A DNA stretch of 64,000 bases, from contig CAZVGZ010000015.1 of NCBI GenBank assembly GCA_964627605.1, forward strand, positions 20,722 through 84,721, given 5' to 3'. Under the pieces are notes generated by a model. That model made no database searches. It saw only the letters and a program-made list of their open reading frames with translations, and had not been told where the DNA came from. Shown here piece by piece: positions 61,120-64,000 of the stretch; position 1 is the first letter of the stretch; the number at the start of each line of letters is the position of its first letter. This DNA is from CAZVGZ01 sp964627605. Its GTDB lineage: Bacteria > Latescibacterota > MWCZ01 > CAZVGZ01. The translations under genes and the position numbers were made by a program.

Positions 61120-63209
61120 GGGTGGTCGGTATAACGTGCCCGCAGTTCACGCATACTTTCGGGGCCGCCTATGAGGGTAAGGCGGTCGCCATCCTGAAAT
61201 ACCGTGTCACCTTGGGGCACGATGGTCTGTCCACCGCGACTGAGCAACGCCACTAGACATCCTACTGGAAACTGCACCTCACGGATCGGCCGGTCGATCA
61301 TCTCCTCTGTCGGGGTCGAGTGGGCCACCAGAAGCGAAAGGAAACTGTCTTCGTGCAGGAGCGTTTCTCTTAGCTGCTGCTCGTCTTGGGCAGCCTCCCA
61401 CTCCAGCGCGAAACTCTCGTCATCCACGCGCCCGGCGATCTGAGCCAAGATGCGCAGGTGCTGTGCTGGATTGTCGTCTGGACTCGCCAAAAAAAACAGC
61501 GCACGGAAAGTCGCCTCCTCGTGGTCGTGGTCGGTAAGTGGGCTGTCGAATGTAATAGTCACGCCACCTTTGCACCTGACAAACGCCAGTTCGGGTTGTT
61601 CTAGCCCCTCGACGCGTACATGGGGAAGAGCAACGCCGTGGGTGACCGGCGTCGCTCCGATGCGCGTGCCCTCCAAGAACTGTTCGGCGATCTCTGAAGC
61701 GGAGTACGGCATTTGCTCGGACAGCCAGTCTGAGACGCGGTTGACCAGATCGGCGAAATCGCCCTTTCCGGCGAGATCAATCACCAGGCTTCGTGCCACG
61801 ATCTCGTCAAACGGATCGTCGCCACGTAAGCCTTTCTCTTTTAGTATTCCACGCAGTTCGCCATCTAGCCCGTGGTATCTCAGCTGCCCCAATCGCTCAA
61901 ATATGTGGTATATAGCCCCGGTGCGCACAACCTTGTCCTTGGCATAGAACCAGTACCACACCCCTCCAAGCAGCACCAGCCCAACGGTGAACGCCAGCGG
62001 CAGCCAACCCATCTCCCAGATGAGCAAGGCCGCTGAAAGAATGCCGAGGATCTGCATACAAGGATAAAAAGGCGACCTGTAGCCTGGATCGTAGGAGTCT
62101 ATGCGGCTTTCGCGAATCACGATGACCGCCAGACAGACCAGAGCGAACATGAGAAGCTGGAATGCGCTGGCGAGCTTGGCGATGCGTGTAGGGTCTAGCA
62201 GAAGAAGGATCGCCACGATGGTCAAGACCGTGACGACGATGGCCGATGTTGGTGTACCGTATCTGCCCAGCCGCCTGAAAAATCTGGGTAGCATGTGATC
62301 GCGGCTCATCGCCAGGGGGTACCTCGACGCGCTAAGGCTCCCGGCGTTGGCCACCGATAGGAAAGCCAAAAGCGCTGCGACTGTTAAGACGATTGTCCCG
62401 AACCTGCCTAGTATCGCACCGCCTGCCGCTGCCACTGGAGTGAGGTTACCTGCCAACTGCTCCTCAGAAAGAACACCAACCATCACAGATGTCCCGACGC
62501 CATAGGCCAATATTGCCGTCACAAGAGCCAGGATGACCCCCAATGGCAGGTTGCGTTCCGGATCGCGTACCTCTTCTGACAGGGAGGCAACGTTTGTCAC
62601 ACCGACGTAGCTGATGTAGACCAGTCCTGCCGTTGATAAAATATTGGAGGCACCAGGAGTCAATATGTTCTGAAAATGGGCGATGTTAATCTTTGGTATC
62701 CCACCGATGAAGAAAGCCGCCAGAATCGTCAGAAGACCCGCCACGAGGGCGATCTGGAATCCGCCGCTTTTGCTCGTTCCAAAAAAGTTGACAATCCCAA
62801 GCCCCACCGCCAGCGCGATGGCTAGGGGAATCATCGGCAAGTCAGGCAGGAACAGGCTAAGATATGCCCCCATCCCAACCAGCGCGAACGCCACTTTGAG
62901 GACTAGAGCCAACCATGTACCTATCCCACCGATGGTACCAACAAGTGGCCCTAACGTTCTGTCCAGGAAATAGTAGACTCCGCCGGCGCGAGGCATTGCG
63001 GTGGCTAGTTCGATTATGCTGAACATCGCAGGAACAAGAGGGATCGCAGCGATCATGTAGGACAGAACTATCGCGGGGCCAGCCTGGGCCGCCGCCAGTC
63101 CAGGGAGTAAGAAAAAACCGGCGCTCAGCGTCGCCCCGGTGGCGATGGCATAGACGTCGAGGAGTCCGAGCTCTTTCTTGAGGGGCTTTGATCGCCGCAG
63201 ATCAACCAT
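61116..63209 (-). CDS. APC amino-acid permease fused to PTS EIIA and RCK-C domains
   Basis: 697 residues from ATG 63209. Residues 10-430 have about twelve membrane helices with GLLDVYAIATGATLSAGFFL and YVGVTNVASLSEEVRDPERN, the amino acid-polyamine-organocation superfamily pattern. Residues 480-620 are a PTS EIIA type-2-like domain, with ATPVTHGVALPHVRVEG carrying the histidine that would be phosphorylated. The last 70 residues form a TrkA-C/RCK-C-type ligand domain (REVQFPVGCLVALLSRGGQT, GDTVFQDGDRLTLIGG). The cytoplasmic domains probably gate transport by phosphorylation or nucleotide binding. The substrate is unknown. Confidence 0.85.
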   Translation of the reverse strand: MVDLRRSKPLKKELGLLDVYAIATGATLSAGFFLLPGLAAAQAGPAIVLSYMIAAIPLVPAMFSIIELATAMPRAGGVYYFLDRTLGPLVGTIGGIGTWLALVLKVAFALVGMGAYLSLFLPDLPMIPLAIALAVGLGIVNFFGTSKSGGFQIALVAGLLTILAAFFIGGIPKINIAHFQNILTPGASNILSTAGLVYISYVGVTNVASLSEEVRDPERNLPLGVILALVTAILAYGVGTSVMVGVLSEEQLAGNLTPVAAAGGAILGRFGTIVLTVAALLAFLSVANAGSLSASRYPLAMSRDHMLPRFFRRLGRYGTPTSAIVVTVLTIVAILLLLDPTRIAKLASAFQLLMFALVCLAVIVIRESRIDSYDPGYRSPFYPCMQILGILSAALLIWEMGWLPLAFTVGLVLLGGVWYWFYAKDKVVRTGAIYHIFERLGQLRYHGLDGELRGILKEKGLRGDDPFDEIVARSLVIDLAGKGDFADLVNRVSDWLSEQMPYSASEIAEQFLEGTRIGATPVTHGVALPHVRVEGLEQPELAFVRCKGGVTITFDSPLTDHDHEEATFRALFFLASPDDNPAQHLRILAQIAGRVDDESFALEWEAAQDEQQLRETLLHEDSFLSLLVAHSTPTEEMIDRPIREVQFPVGCLVALLSRGGQTIVPQGDTVFQDGDRLTLIGGPESMRELRARYTDHP

Positions 63210-63345
63210 TCCAACTCCAGCGCCTAACGGGTTTTCTTTGGGGGATGCAAACGCTAACGCCCGCCGCACTGCCAGTCAATGTCGTGTCATCAAGGGAGTA
63301 TCCCCAACTCCGGTCTGGCGGGGGCTGTGGTGCCAGGAGGATGTA

Positions 63346-63444
63346 ATGAGTCGAAGGCACGGGATCGACCGCACCTACTTGAGGCTGTCGCCGGCGCGAT
63401 CCCGCCGGATGATCAACAGCCGGGGATACGCTAGGTGGAACTGA
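63346..63444 (+). CDS. Possible 32-residue small protein
   Basis: ATG preceded by CCAGGAGGATGTA, a near-ideal ribosome site. It encodes a very basic peptide (SRRHGIDRTYLRLSPARSRR). It lies in the gap between the divergent permease and the GH43-like gene. Evidence is the ribosome site alone. Confidence 0.2.
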   Translation: MSRRHGIDRTYLRLSPARSRRMINSRGYARWN

Positions 63445-63551
63445 CCCGCGAGGGAAGGTCCCGTCTACCGACCGACATGGTGCTAGCCCCGTCGTCGGTA
63501 CTTTCTCTCGTGACCACGTAGGCCGACGCTTTCACATCGAGGAAATGACCC

Positions 63552-63878
63552 ATGACTACGCTGTTACTGATTGACGATCACCACATCCTCTACCGATCAG
63601 GAACGGAGCGCGTGCTCCATCACCCAACACGGCATCCAGAAAACCCGGTGATAACGCCGGACACGCCGTGGGACGGCGCGATCGCGTGGATAAGTGTTTA
63701 TCGCAATCCTGACACCGGACTGTATCAGCTCTGGTACCAGGGATGGGTGGCGAACAAACCGGCGGTTCCGCAGGAGATGACGTGTTACTCCGAATCGAAC
63801 GACGGAGTCAATTTCAGGAAGCCGAAACTCGACCTGGAAGGACGGTCAGCTTCAAGTCGAATATCGGCAAACATTTGA
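63552..63878 (+). pseudogene. GH43-like (beta-fructosidase fold) protein, N-terminal fragment
   Basis: The ATG follows GAGGAAATGACCC. The first 95 residues LLLIDDHHILYRSGTERVLH, TPWDGAIAWISVYRNPDTG, YQLWYQGW and TCYSESNDGVNFRKPKLDL are the N terminus of a five-bladed propeller glycoside-hydrolase-like protein normally 400-500 residues long. After LDL the frame reads EGRSASSRISANI and stops at 63878. The next 80 bases do not continue the fold in any frame I can follow, so most of the gene is deleted. The break lies within 120 bases of the tRNA-Ser 3' end. Confidence 0.7.
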
Positions 63879-63917
63879 TTTAATTGCGGTTGCGAATGGT
63901 GGGACAACTAACACGAA

Positions 63918-63943
63918 CGCCGATTTAGGCCTCCAAATCGGCG
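63918..63943 (-). terminator. Hairpin downstream of tRNA-Ser
   Basis: Nine-base perfect stem CGCCGATTT/AAATCGGCG with an eight-base loop, 12 bases past the tRNA 3' end. The minus-strand sequence after it (TTCGTGTTAG) is only weakly U-rich, so termination efficiency is uncertain. Confidence 0.55.
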
Positions 63944-63954
63944 AAAATGAAAAC

Positions 63955-64000
63955 TGGCGGAGGAGGTGGGATTTGAACCCACGGTGGGCGTGAACCCACA
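63955..64000 (-). tRNA. tRNA-Ser, 3' part only (cut by window edge)
   Basis: On the minus strand: long variable arm GTGGG...CCCAC, T-arm GTGGG-TTCAAAT-CCCAC, acceptor strand CTCCTCC, discriminator G and encoded CCA (63957-63955). A class II variable arm with discriminator G indicates tRNA-Ser rather than Leu (discriminator A). The anticodon lies outside the window. Confidence 0.85.

Noticed and set aside
1..64000. CRISPR arrays or prophage
   Set aside because: No regularly spaced identical repeats, Cas genes, capsid, terminase or intact integrase were seen on either strand.

Overview
This is a bacterial chromosome segment of moderate GC content. The cell was diderm: the window encodes a porin, an outer-membrane barrel protein, an OmpA/Pal-like lipoprotein, several lipoproteins and an Lgt. 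No gene fixes the phylum. The mix of Gfo/Idh/MocA oxidoreductases, parallel beta-helix proteins, a GH43-like start, DapL lysine synthesis and a large periplasmic molybdoenzyme/cytochrome locus resembles uncultured lineages such as Latescibacterota or Poribacteria. That placement is inference.

Layout. 1-2026: sugar oxidoreductases and a frameshifted histidine phosphatase. 2023-6631: iron block (porin, CX3CH lipoprotein, DtxR-FeoA regulator, zinc ribbon, FeoB) with two copies of one palindromic operator. 7160-10846: copper block csoR-lgt-copA behind a G/C-rich operator. 11210-14907: purQ and a long purL. 15115-21709: lipoprotein, beta-helix protein, HAD phosphatase, outer-membrane barrel, EamA transporter, small membrane protein and thioredoxin-like protein. 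21824-27096: dapL-lysA-glnD. 27144-39209: rho, rpmE, prfA, serS, prmC, murA and surface or transport genes, with a decayed glycosyltransferase between rho and rpmE. 39415-40140: a secreted protein whose tail matches the glycyl-radical site of pyruvate formate-lyase-like enzymes.

The centrepiece is 55446 down to 40120 on the minus strand: 15 tightly packed genes behind a good sigma-70-like promoter (55583-55611). They encode a Tat-exported type II DMSO-reductase-family catalytic subunit close in layout to nitrite oxidoreductase/nitrate reductase (NxrA/NarG-like), its Fe-S beta subunit, a TorD-like chaperone, a gamma subunit with two c-haems plus an ethylbenzene-dehydrogenase-type haem domain, a Rieske protein, split cytochrome b (b6 and subunit IV), a membrane-anchored octahaem cytochrome c, a cupredoxin-like protein, two ferredoxins and small unknown proteins. 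Read together they form one proposed respiratory module joining a periplasmic molybdoenzyme to a Rieske/cytochrome b complex in which the octahaem protein replaces cytochrome c1. Substrate and direction of electron flow cannot be read from the sequence.

55612-64000 is accessory and rearranged: a tRNA-3'-end-like fragment with a hairpin, two diverged 93-bp direct repeats flanking a secreted propeller/beta-helix protein, an N-truncated ADP-ribosylglycohydrolase with an in-frame amber codon, an APC permease fused to PTS-EIIA and RCK-C domains, a truncated GH43-like gene, and the 3' part of a tRNA-Ser cut by the window edge.
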